Of a stretch of DNA of 64,000 bases, positions 1-8,565 are shown in pieces. The translations under genes were made by a program, and so were the position numbers. Origin of the DNA: Haematococcus lacustris. Lineage: Eukaryota > Chlorophyta > Chlorophyceae > Chlamydomonadales > Haematococcaceae. Location of the stretch: contig JASKMD010000003.1 of NCBI GenBank assembly GCA_030144725.1, positions 2,066,991-2,130,990 of the forward strand, in the 5' to 3' direction. The notes beneath the pieces are model-generated. The model saw only the letters and a program-made list of their open reading frames with translations. It was not told the DNA's origin and did no database searches. The first letter of the stretch is position 1, and each line of letters starts with the position of its first letter.

Positions 1-431
1 ACCTGCCTGGCAATGCACACTCGTCGCGGCAGTGACTAACAAAGCAGAACAGGACAGGCAGCGCTGCAGCATGCACCTGCCTGGCACTACACACTCGTCG
101 CGGCAGTGACTTTCGTACACCATCCCCACAGACACGACACACCATCCAGACAATGCACGATCTTGGCACGAGCAACTCGGAAGCTTATGCACACGGACAA
201 CGCTGGAGCTGGCCCCGTGTATCGCACCAAGCTTGGCTTACTTGGCTGCTCGACGGGGAACCAGATCTCACAGCGGTTGCGTAGCTTTGCAAAGGGCCTC
301 GGCATCCATCGGCATCCCTGCGTGGTAATGCGCTTGAGCAAGGGCTCGAAGGCTATCATTTACGCACAGTCGCTTGCCAGGCGACTGCGCGGACCCGATC
401 TCATTGGTGTCCGACACAATGGCGGAGCAGT
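1..431 (-). other. Leader/5' internal part of Copia-3 (no intact gag)
   Basis: On the minus strand this lies directly downstream of a copia-type LTR and primer site, where a leader and gag should be. I see no gag-like frame; the open stretches (87-359 and 268-588, minus) match nothing I recognise. A segment of about 37 bp ending in ACACTCGTCGCGGCAGTGAC occurs near 1-37 and again near 74-111. The element runs off the left window edge, so gag may lie outside or be lost. Confidence 0.4.
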
Positions 432-444
432 GGGCCCATAACCC
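432..444 (-). promoter_or_regulatory. Primer binding site of Copia-3 (initiator tRNA-Met anticodon arm)
   Basis: Read on the minus strand this is GGGTTATGGGCCC, directly after the LTR end (…CTTACA). It is the reverse complement of the GGGCCCAUAACCC anticodon stem-loop of eukaryotic initiator tRNA-Met. The same site follows the 5' LTR of the complete Copia-1 at 51952-51964. Drosophila copia and yeast Ty5 are known to prime from an initiator tRNA-Met half in this way. Confidence 0.75.
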
Positions 445-704
445 TGTAAGGAAAGCACGGCCAGACCAGGACACCACTATCAAGGTTACATAGATCTGCC
501 ACAACAGACCGGCGCATAGCTCGCGCCTACCTGTAAGGAAAGCACGGCCAGACCAGGACACCACTATCAAGGTGCCGAGGTCTGGCAAGAAACTGCCTTA
601 ACTACAACAGTCACACTCGTACACTCGGCAGACTAGCCGCTGAATATCTCGCCCTATCATCCCGATGCTTCATGCGCAACACCGGGAGAGCATACTTTCC
701 AACA
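445..704 (-). repeat. LTR of Copia-3 (260 bp, 5' LTR, minus strand)
   Basis: Bounded by TG…CA: on the minus strand it starts TGTTGGAAAG near 704 and ends CTTACA at 445, next to the primer site. The last 42 bp of the LTR (445-486) are repeated internally at 532-573, offset 87 bp. The Copia-1 and Copia-2 LTRs share this layout although their sequences differ. The right boundary (704) rests on the TGTTG start shared with the other families; no partner LTR lies in the window. Confidence 0.65.
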
Positions 705-707
705 CAT

Positions 708-1072
708 CTACAGTACTGTAGACATCTACAGTACCTCGAGGTACCTCGAGGTACCTCGAGGTACCTCGAGAGACCATTTACAGTACTGTAGGTACCTACA
801 GTACTGTAGACATCTACAGTACTGTAGACATCTACAGTACTGTAGACATCTACAGTACTGTAGACATCTACAGTACTGTAGACATCTACAGTACTGTAGA
901 CATCTACAGTACTGTAGGTGCCTCGAGGTACCTCGAGAGACCATTTACAGTACTGTAGGTACCTACAGTACTGTAGACATCTACAATACTGTAGACATCT
1001 ACAGTACTGTAGACATCTACAGTACCTCGAGGTACCTCGAGGTAGCTCGAGAGACCACTTACAGTACTGTAG
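708..1072. repeat. Array of CTACAGTACTGTAG palindromes with CCTCGAGG blocks
   Basis: Perfect 14-bp palindromes CTACAGTACTGTAG are spaced mostly by 4 nt (ACAT). Runs of GGTACCTCGAGGTACC, itself palindromic, are mixed in. The same 14-mer forms the arrays at 4959-5530 and 6262-6335. By analogy with the arrays next to the ends of the 13093-16521 element, this is taken as subterminal or internal repeat DNA of a CACTA-like element. Confidence 0.8.
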
Positions 1073-1775
1073 CCTTTAAGCACTTAGAAAAATTCTGAAC
1101 ATCTCACTTGCATTCAAGGCCGTCCAACACTTAGTCGCAGCATCGTGTAGCCGGTATTGCAGCGATGGCATCGCACGAGGTTACCCATACTCGCAGCCGC
1201 ATCTAGCCCATACTCGCAGCCACATACTCGGCAATCAACCTCGCGGCCACACAGCTGGTCCACAGATGGCATCGCACGAGGTTACCCATACTCGCAGCCA
1301 CATCTAGCCCATACTCGCAGCCACATACTCGGCATTCAACCTCGCGGCCACTCAGCTGGTCCAGCAGCGCAGAAGCATACCTGTGAGGCAGCTCGGTGCG
1401 AGGATCTCACCTCGCAGCCAGCCTCGCAGCCATTTTCCTCGCAGCCAGCCTCGCAGCCAGTTTCGCAGCCAGCCTCGCAGCCAGCCTCGCAGCCAGCATC
1501 GCAGCTAGCCTCGCGGCCAGTTTCCTCGCAACGATTCTCCGCAATGAATCGCAAGCATTGATGCACCAACGCAAGGCAGGTGCAACGTGTTGTGAGCAGC
1601 GAAGAGGCCAGACGGACTATGGTAAGAGCTTAGGACCAAGGTAAGAGCTTAGAAGGAGCTAGCATTGCGCAGCATAGCCCTTAGTATCCAGCCTAACCGC
1701 TACCACACCTGGTTGCTGCAGGTCTTACAATCACGCCTAGTAACCCCCTGATTACCACCCCCTCCCAGTCCCCCT
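1073..1775. repeat. Tandem repeats: 101-bp duplication and CTCGCAGCCAGC minisatellite
   Basis: No gene is seen. A unit of about 101 bp beginning GATGGCATCGCACGAGGTTA is present twice in tandem (about 1164-1366). At 1418-1530 a 12-bp motif (CCTCGCAGCCAG) is iterated about nine times with variants. Similar CTCGCAGCCA-rich sequence recurs near 62870-62960, supporting relatedness of the two ends of the window. The short open frames here are by-products of the repeat. Confidence 0.6.
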
Positions 1776-1927
1776 CACCACCACCACCACCACCACCACC
1801 ACCACCACCACCACCACCACCACCACCACCACCACCACCACCACCACCACCACCACCACCACCACCACCACCACCACCACCACCACCACCACCACCACCA
1901 CCACCACCACCACCACCACCACCACCA
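1776..1927. repeat. (CAC)n trinucleotide microsatellite
   Basis: About 50 uninterrupted CAC/CCA triplets. His/Pro/Thr or Val/Gly/Trp readings arise in every frame, so it gives no coding evidence. Confidence 0.95.
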
Positions 1928-1973
1928 TTTCATCACCTCCCACAACGTTCCCACTGTTGCCTCCCTTGTGTTG

Positions 1974-2325
1974 CAGCCCAGCCCAGCCCAGCCCAGCCCA
2001 GCCCAGCCCAGCCCAGCCCAGCCCAGCCCAGCCCAGCCCAGCCCAGCCCAGCCCAGCCCAGCCCAGCCCAGCCCAGCCCAGCCCAGCCCAGCCCAGCCCA
2101 GCCCAGCCCAGCCCAGCCCAGCCCAGCCCAGCCCAGCCCAGCCCAGCCCAGCCCAGCCCAGCCCAGCCCAGCCCAGCCCAGCCCAGCCCAGCCCAGCCCA
2201 GCCCAGCCCAGCCCAGCCCAGCCCAGCCCAGCCCAGCCCAGCCCAGCCCAGCCCAGCCCAGCCCAGCCCAGCCCAGCCCAGCCCAGCCCAGCCCAGCCCA
2301 GCCCAGCCCAGCCCAGCCCAGCCCA
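1974..2325. repeat. (CAGCC)n pentanucleotide satellite, about 70 copies
   Basis: Perfect CAGCC iteration that begins right after a TTG and ends in CAACC variants. Because 5 is not a multiple of 3, several frames stay open; none is a gene. The reverse-complement motif (GGGCT)n occurs at 14948-15134 inside another transposon and as a short run near 61766-61790. Confidence 0.95.
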
Positions 2326-2329
2326 ACCC

Positions 2330-3247
2330 AACCCTACTCTCCCACACTGCACTTCCTACTGAGGTGAGGACAAAGGAAGGTGGGTTGTAATGGAGGGCTG
2401 CTACACCTGCCCCTCCATCTGCCAGCTCTACATCTCCCTACTCTATTGGTGAGTGCATCCGGTACCCATGTCCAATGTTTGCTTCCGTTGACAAATCGTC
2501 ACACCGTTGCCGCAGGTCTTGTGCGCCTACACCCGAGACTATCAATGCCCTCCCCACTTCTCTCGCCCTCCCCATGGACCTCCCCTTCCCTTCCCTCCCC
2601 TTCCTCCCCTTCCTCCCACACACATATACACCACACCCCAACAAAAGGTGAGTGCAGGTATGTGGCACCCTGTACCCACCTTAACCGCTAGCATGCCCCT
2701 TGTCCCGCTGCAGGATTGATCGTCACACCCTTCCCCATCCCCTTTTCCTCCCCTTTCCCACGCCCACCACCAACGCCCAGCTTGTCGTCCCTCCACTTCC
2801 ACCTCTACCCACCCCCTACTTCCCCCCTCCCCGTCACCTCTCCCCTGACATCCCAGCAGCCAGGAGAAAGCCCACCCCACCCACCCTCTTCCCACCCCTC
2901 CCTTCCCCCTCTCCCTCCCTCTCCCCTCCCATACTTGTCAAGCCTCCTCTTCCCCTCTCCCACCCTTCGATTGACGCGGCATCGCAACCCCCACCTCACC
3001 CCACCTTCCCTTCCCTACACCCTACACTCCCCACCGCAGTCCCACCCCACTGGCGCATGGGATATGTTGCCTGGTGTGAGCAGGTAGGAGGCCAGGAGGA
3101 CCACAAAGGTAAGGCCACGGTGATAGCTAACACAGTGCCCAGCCTGGTCACCCTACCGCACGTGCACGCCCCTTGGTTGCAGGTCTAGTGGGCACCTCCC
3201 TTCCACTTCCCTTTCACCTACACAACCACCCCCTCCCAATTCATCCT
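2330..3247 (+). other. CT-rich block with three intron-like modules
   Basis: Three short segments have consensus splice borders: 2449-2515 (GTGAGTGCAT…CCGCAG, 67 bp), 2648-2713 (GTGAGTGCAG…GCTGCAG, 66 bp) and 3109-3182 (GTAAGGCCAC…GGTTGCAG, 74 bp). The sequence between them is pyrimidine-rich. One stretch (about 3046-3108) reads HWRMGYVAWCEQVGGQEDHK and is conserved on the opposite strand at 60894-60960. Either this is a decayed multi-exon transposon gene or a repeat that copies an intron-like unit. No known protein was recognised. Confidence 0.45.
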
Positions 3248-3655
3248 CCCCCGCCCCCGCCCCCGCCCCCGCCCCCGCCCCCGCCCCCGCCCCCGCCCCC
3301 GCCCCCGCCCCCGCCCCCGCCCCCGCCCCCGCCCCCGCCCCCGCCCCCGCCCCCGCCCCCGCCCCCGCCCCCGCCCCCGCCCCCGCCCCCGCCCCCGCCC
3401 CCGCCCCCGCCCCCGCCCCCGCCCCCGCCCCCGCCCCCGCCCCCGCCCCCGCCCCCGCCCCCGCCCCCGCCCCCGCCCCCGCCCCCGCCCCCGCCCCCGC
3501 CCCCGCCCCCGCCCCCGCCCCCGCCCCCGCCCCCGCCCCCGCCCCCGCCCCCGCCCCCGCCCCCGCCCCCGCCCCCGCCCCCGCCCCCGCCCCCGCCCCC
3601 GCCCCCGCCCCCGCCCCCGCCCCCGCCCCCGCCCCCGCCCCCGCCCCCGCCCCCG
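3248..3655. repeat. (CCCCCG)n hexanucleotide satellite, about 68 copies
   Basis: Roughly 400 bp of near-perfect CCCCCG. The minus strand is (CGGGGG)n, a strong G-quadruplex-forming sequence. The long Pro, Gly-Ala and Gly-Arg frames across it are artefacts of the repeat. Confidence 0.95.
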
Positions 3656-3968
3656 CTCCTTCCCCCGCCCCCACCCCCACCCATGCCCCCACCCACCCCA
3701 ACCCATGCCCCCAACCCATGCCCCCACCCACCCCAACCCTTGCCCCCAACCCAACCCAACCCCGCCCAGCCCAACCCGGTGGAGCCTCCCGCCTCCCCAT
3801 CTCCCGCCTCCCTGCCTCCCGCCTCCCCGTCTCCCGCCTCCCTGCCTCCCACCTCCCGCCTTCCACATCTACCCCCCCTCCCCGCCTTCACTCTTCCAAT
3901 CCCCCCCCCTTCCTAGCAGCAGTCATCAAGCAGCCAAAAGGTAGGTAGGTGCTACAGTGCCCCTACTA
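3656..3968. repeat. C/T-rich low-complexity stretch
   Basis: CCCACCCCAACCC-like runs followed by CTCCCGCCTCC units (3785-3870). It ends at a donor-like AAAAG|GTAGGTAGG near 3940. No gene is seen. Confidence 0.7.
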
Positions 3969-4950
3969 TATCTGCTGCTGCTGCCACTGCTGTTTCTGCT
4001 GCTGCGCCCCTGCTGCTGCTGCTGCCCCCCTGCTGCTGCTGCTGCCCCCCTGCTGCTGCTGCTGCTGCTGCTGCTGCCCCCCTGCTGCTGCTGCCCCCCT
4101 ACTGCTGCTGCTGCGCCCCTGCTGCTGCTGCTGCTGCTGCCCCCCTGCTGCTGCTGCCCCCCTACTGCTGCTGCTGCGCCCCTGCTGCTGCTGCTGCTGC
4201 CCCCCTGCTGCTGCTGCTGCTGCCCCCCTGCTGCTGCTGCTGCTGCTGCTGCTGCCCCTGCTGCTGCTGCTGCTGCCCCCCTGCTGCTGCTGCCCCCCTG
4301 CTGCTGCTGCTGCTGCCCCCCTGCTGCTGCTGCTGCTGCCCCCCTGCTGCTGCTGCTGCTGCTGCTGCCCCTGCTGCTGCTGCTGCCCCTGCTGCTGCTG
4401 CTGCTGCCCCCCTGCTGCTGCTGCCCCCCTGCTGCTGCTGCTGCTGCTGCCCCCCTGCTGCTGCTGCTGCTGCCCCCCTGCTGCTGCTGCTGCTGCTGCT
4501 GCCCCTGCTGCTGCTGCTGCTGCCCCCCTGCTGCTGCTGCCCCCCTGCTGCTGCTGCTGCTGCTGCCCCCCTGCTGCTGCTGCTGCTGCCCCCCTGCTGC
4601 TGCTGCTGCTGCTGCCCCCCTGCTGCTGCTGCTGCTGCCCCCCTGCTGCTGCTGCTGCTGCTGCTGCTGCCCCTGCTGCTGCTGCTGCTGCCCCCCTGCT
4701 GCTGCTGCCCCCCTGCTGCTGCTGCTGCTGCTGCCCCCCTGCTGCTGCTGCTGCTGCTGCTGCCCCCCTGCTGCTGCTGCTGCTGCTGCTGCCCCTGCTG
4801 CTGCTGCTGCTGCCCCCCTGCTGCTGCTGCCCCCCTGCTGCTGCTGCTGCTGCTGCTGCGCCCCTGCTGCTGCTGCTGCGCCCCTGCTGCTGCTGCTGTC
4901 CCCCTGCTGCTGCTGCTGCTCCCCCCCCTGCTGCTGCTGCCACCCATGCT
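3969..4950. repeat. Interrupted (CTG)n tract with CCCCC spacers
   Basis: About 1 kb of blocks of three to nine CTG triplets separated by CCCC or CCCCCC. The C spacers shift the frame between blocks, so Cys, Ala and Leu runs alternate in all plus frames and Gln, Ser and Ala runs on the minus strand. This rules out a conserved protein. Block order recurs over 150-250 bp, indicating higher-order duplication. A shorter reverse-complement version lies at 60505-60805. Confidence 0.9.
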
Positions 4951-4958
4951 GCTGCTGC

Positions 4959-5530
4959 CTACAGTACTGTAGGTGTCTACAGTACTGTAGGGGTCTACAG
5001 TACTGTAGATGTCTACAGTACTGTAGGGGTCTACAGTACTGTAGATGTCTACAGTACTGTAGGTGTCTACAGTACTGTAGATGTCTACAGTACTGTAGAT
5101 GTCTACAGTACTGTAGGTGTCTACAGTACTGTAGATGTCTACAGTACTGTAGGTGTCTACAGTACTGTAGGTGTCTACAGTACTGTAGGTGTCTACAGTA
5201 CTGTAGGGGTCTACAGTACTGTAGATGTCTACAGTACTGTAGGTGTCTACAGTACTGTAGATGTCTACAGTACTGTAGATGTCTACAGTACTGTAGGTGT
5301 CTACAGTACTGTAGATGTCTACAGTACTGTAGGTGTCTACAGTACTGTAGATGTCTACAGTACTGTAGGTGTCTACAGTACTGTAGATGTCTACAGTACT
5401 GTAGATGTCTACAGTACTGTAGGGGTCTACAGTACTGTAGATGTCTACAGTACTGTAGGTGTCTACAGTACTGTAGGTGTCTACAGTACTGTAGGTGTCT
5501 ACAGTACTGTAGGTGTCTACAGTACTGTAG
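4959..5530. repeat. 32-copy array of CTACAGTACTGTAG with 4-nt spacers
   Basis: Exactly 32 perfect or near-perfect 14-bp palindromes in an 18-bp period (572 bp). Only three spacers are used: ATGT, GTGT and GGGT. Their order is not random; a run of spacers (GGGT, ATGT, GTGT, ATGT, ATGT, GTGT, ATGT) is repeated, showing block duplication. Each unit can form a 7-bp stem or pair with any neighbour. Confidence 0.95.
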
Positions 5531-6261
5531 GTGCCTTCCCCCCATGCATCCTTAACCCCCATGCCCCCTTCGCCCCCATGCAGGAACAACTCAATGTAGC
5601 CCAAGCTCGTTTGCTACCCCGACAGTGCTATGCAAATGCGCTGACAACAAAGCGTGCCTATGTTGCCGAGCCCAGCATTATTCAGCCTCTAGGGTTAGGT
5701 ATCGACCCTGAGACCAGCCCTTGCAAGAGTCAGAGCCCTTGCCCATACCATGCATGCAGTGATTGGCAGGACCACAAGTGGTGATGTAATGATGTAGGCT
5801 AAGAGTCATGATGTAATGATGTGAGGTTAGATGTAATGATGGATGGTTGAGGGCCAACCGCAAACAACTTTTGAGGCAACCTCTGCCGCACTCGATATTA
5901 CACGGGAGGGTGCGGTGCACGAGGTTGTTGTGATTGCGGGGCATCATCAACATCCACAGCTTTGCGGGAGCTTGCAAGCCGAGGTACCCAGTACAACCGA
6001 CAGAACGGACCTAGCTTGCGATAGAGACGGGCCCCGGCCTTAGACCTTACACGTATGTATGTAGCTCCCTATGGCGACCTTATTGCGTGGACACAACTTT
6101 CGGCACAAATACCCATATCGAGCTTGCGGGCCTGCGCTTCGACGCCTCTCACTAGTTATAGCACGCAGAGGCTGACGGTGCAATCGCGGTAGCAAATGGT
6201 GGTTTGAATGTGGAGAACAGCATGGTACCCTATTTACAAGAGGCCTTGTCAAATCTGACCT
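5531..6261. other. Non-repetitive spacer, no recognisable gene
   Basis: Mixed-composition sequence between two palindrome arrays. A frame at 5843-6043 (plus, about 66 codons) has more balanced composition than its surroundings but matches no family I know. ATGATGTAATG-like repeats occur at 5780-5845. Probably internal DNA of the CACTA-like element. Confidence 0.4.
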
Positions 6262-6335
6262 ACAGTACTGCAGATGTCTACAGTACTGTAGACACCTACA
6301 GTACTGTAGACATCTACAGTACTGTAGGTACCTAC
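6262..6335. repeat. Four-copy CTACAGTACTGTAG array (right subterminal)
   Basis: Four 14-bp palindromes (the first with one change, ACTGCAG) with spacers ATGT, ACAC and ACAT. The array sits about 130 bp from the proposed transposon end at 6468. The 13093-16521 element has a similar array-to-terminus distance. Confidence 0.75.
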
Positions 6336-6468
6336 ACTCCAACTGCTCACATACTCAGAATTTCAACAAGCTTCAAGTGGCGTTGGAGTCGCAAGGACAA
6401 TCCGAGGCGAACCGCATCAAAAAACTACCCCCTAGGATGACGAATATCCGCACTAATTTGCCTGTGTG

Positions 6469-8565
6469 TACCTTACCAACTCTGAGGGGGAGCAGTGGGC
6501 AATCACAGGTGTGCTCCATGCGCCAGCAGCTGCCTACTGCTATCTCTCTGTCTCTGAGCTCACTCGTGCTGGTGTGACACTCCGATTCCACGGTGATCAC
6601 TGTGACCTGATTGGCCGGGGCAACCCACCTGAGTGGCAGATGACGATCAAGAAGGCCCCTCCTGGGGTCTACCTCTGGCACATCAGGGCTGTGGCACAAG
6701 GCCACCATGTCATGGGCCACGGCAGTCAGGAGGATGATTCTCACCTGTACGATCCTGACAACATCTACAATCCTGCTCCACATGCGCTCCACATGCAGCC
6801 CAACGAGCTTGATCCTCAGGTGTGGCATCAGCGCTGTGGACATGCCTCTTTCTCTGTCCTTACTCGCATGCAACGGGAAGGGATGGTAAATGGGGTTCCA
6901 GTCAAACAGGCAGCATTCGCTGAGGCAGCTAGCAGCGCTGCCATATGTCCTGGCTGTGCCATGGGTAAACAGCACCGCCGTGTTCGCTTTGATCTCTCCA
7001 CCAATGCTCCGCCTGTTACAGCAGCCCTGGGTCTCGTTCACATGGATGTCTGTGGCCCTATGCCTCATGCTGGCAGAGACGGCAGCCGTTACATTGCCAC
7101 GTTCCTGGATGAGCACACTGGTCTCTCTGTCATTCAGCTGCTCACCAGCAAGGACCAAGTACCTACAGTCGTCCAGCGTGTCATCACTGAACTTGAAACT
7201 CAATCAGGGCAGCGCTGCAAAGCACTCAGAACAGATAACGGCTCAGAGTACAGCAACAAGACCATGAGTGCCTGGTGCAGCAGCAAAGGCATCCAGCAGC
7301 AGTTCTCTGCCCCTTACTGCCCTGAACAGAACGGCAAAGCTGAGCGTCTGAACAGGACCATCATGCAGGCCACACGCAGCATGCTTCTAACAGCTCAGCT
7401 GCCTCCTGGTTTCTGGGTTGATGCTGCCCTCAAGGCTAACTATGTCAGAAACCTGCTGCCCATCACAGGGCAGCCTGTGACGCCCTGGGAGGCCTTCTAC
7501 CATCGCAAGCCTAACCTCTCTGCTCTGCGTGTCTTTGGAGCCACTGCGTGGGTGTATGTCACACAGCCCAATCGCAACAAGCTGCAGCCTAAAGCTGTCA
7601 AGGGGATTTTCGTGGGCTACGCTGTGGGCACCAAGGCTTACAAGCTGTGGGTGAATGGCAGGCTGGTTATCAGCAAGGACGTGCAGATTGATGAGACAGC
7701 TGTTCTAATCCACCATCGCAGCATGCAGCTGCCTGTGCAATCACCTGTGACCAATGTGCCTGTCTCAGCATCAGCAGCTGCAGCACCTGCACCTGCATCT
7801 GCAGCTCCATCTCCTCCCTCTCAGCTGCCTTCACCTGCAACACCTCCATCTCCCCCACCACCGCCCTTGCCTCCGACGCCTCAATCTCCACAACCGCCTG
7901 CCTCCCCGCAGCAACAGCAGCTACAGCCTCAGCAGCAATCGCCTCAGCCGTTGGGCCAAAGCAGTCCCTCCCCCAGCAGACACAGCGCAAGAGCTGCTGG
8001 GGGGGAGGCAAGCAGCAGCACCAGCTCTTCCGCTGCCATAGGCAGTGGGAGTGAAGCAGCAAGCAGCAGCAATGGGGGGAGCGACAACAGCGCACCTGGA
8101 TTGTCACCAAGGGGATGGCCCAGGTACAGTGGGAGCCCCAACAGAGGCTCAGTGGGAGTCAATCACTTCCCTGGCATTGGCAGATTCAAATTCCCTGGTC
8201 TACGACCAATGCCCCTAGCAGCTGCAGGACCAGTTGTCTCACCTCCTGCACATGCCAATCCAGCTCCTGCCTTGGTAGCACCTGAGGCCCCTTTACCTGC
8301 TGCCTCAAGAATGCCTGATGCACCCCGTCGCAATCCAGCTCGGTCAAGGCAGCCGCCAGAAAGGTTCAGGCAGCCTGAGCTGGGTTCCATGACTGTCAGT
8401 GACACGCCATCCAGTGACACACCCACTGTACTTGAGGCCCTGTCAGGACCACAGGCAGACTATTGGCGTGAGGCTATGCACACTGAGCTTGCTTCTTTGC
8501 ATGCTAATGGCACATGGACTCTGGTTGAAAGGCCACCTGGTGCACGAGTGCTGCCCACTAAATGA
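6469..8565 (+). pseudogene. Copia-1 pol fragment: integrase and start of RT
   Basis: Begins just downstream of where protease ends in the complete copy, with no initiator of its own. The integrase zinc-binding motif (HQRCGH … CPGCAMGK) is followed by the catalytic triad: D in HMDVCG, D in RTDNGSEY and E in NGKAERLNR, with the last two separated by 35 residues. A long Pro/Ser/Gln-rich linker precedes the RT entry region (WREAMHTELASLHANGTW). The frame stops at TGA 8563-8565, where related copia elements have Trp (LPTKW). The complete copy has the same TGA. Broken by 5' truncation. Confidence 0.85.

Larger units (their letters stand above)
705..6468. mobile_element. CACTA/EnSpm-like element 1 (left end not resolved)
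   Basis: The right border is sharp: Copia-1 homology starts at 6469, matching 53421 in the complete copy. The adjoining 20 bases, read inward on the minus strand, are CACACAGGCAAATTAGTGCG. This resembles the CACTCACACAAATTAGCAGC terminus of the 37267-44275 element. Interior content is palindrome arrays, satellites and intron-like modules, as in the other elements. No matching left terminus was found in 1-704, so it is truncated, hidden by Copia-3, or outside the window. No transposase seen. Confidence 0.45.

Noticed and set aside
432..444. A tRNA-Met gene fragment
   Set aside because: Only the anticodon arm matches and it abuts an LTR end, so a primer site is the better reading.
1957..2390. 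Ala-Gln-Pro-Ser repeat protein
   Set aside because: Pentanucleotide satellite read in several frames.
3173..3916. Polyproline and antisense Gly-Ala/Gly-Arg proteins
   Set aside because: Arise from (CCCCCG)n; no start context, domain or conserved end.
4959..5530. CRISPR array
   Set aside because: Repeats are palindromic and regular, but spacers are 4 nt and drawn from three sequences. There are no cas genes and the context is eukaryotic transposon DNA.
3949..5784. 611-codon Cys/Ala/Leu frame and its antisense Gln/Ser frames
   Set aside because: Translation of CTG and palindrome repeats. The C spacers shift the frame and all six frames are long, as expected for a satellite.
6373..7203. 276-codon minus-strand frame inside Copia-1 integrase
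   Set aside because: Antisense shadow, reproduced at 53367-54155; no domain of its own.
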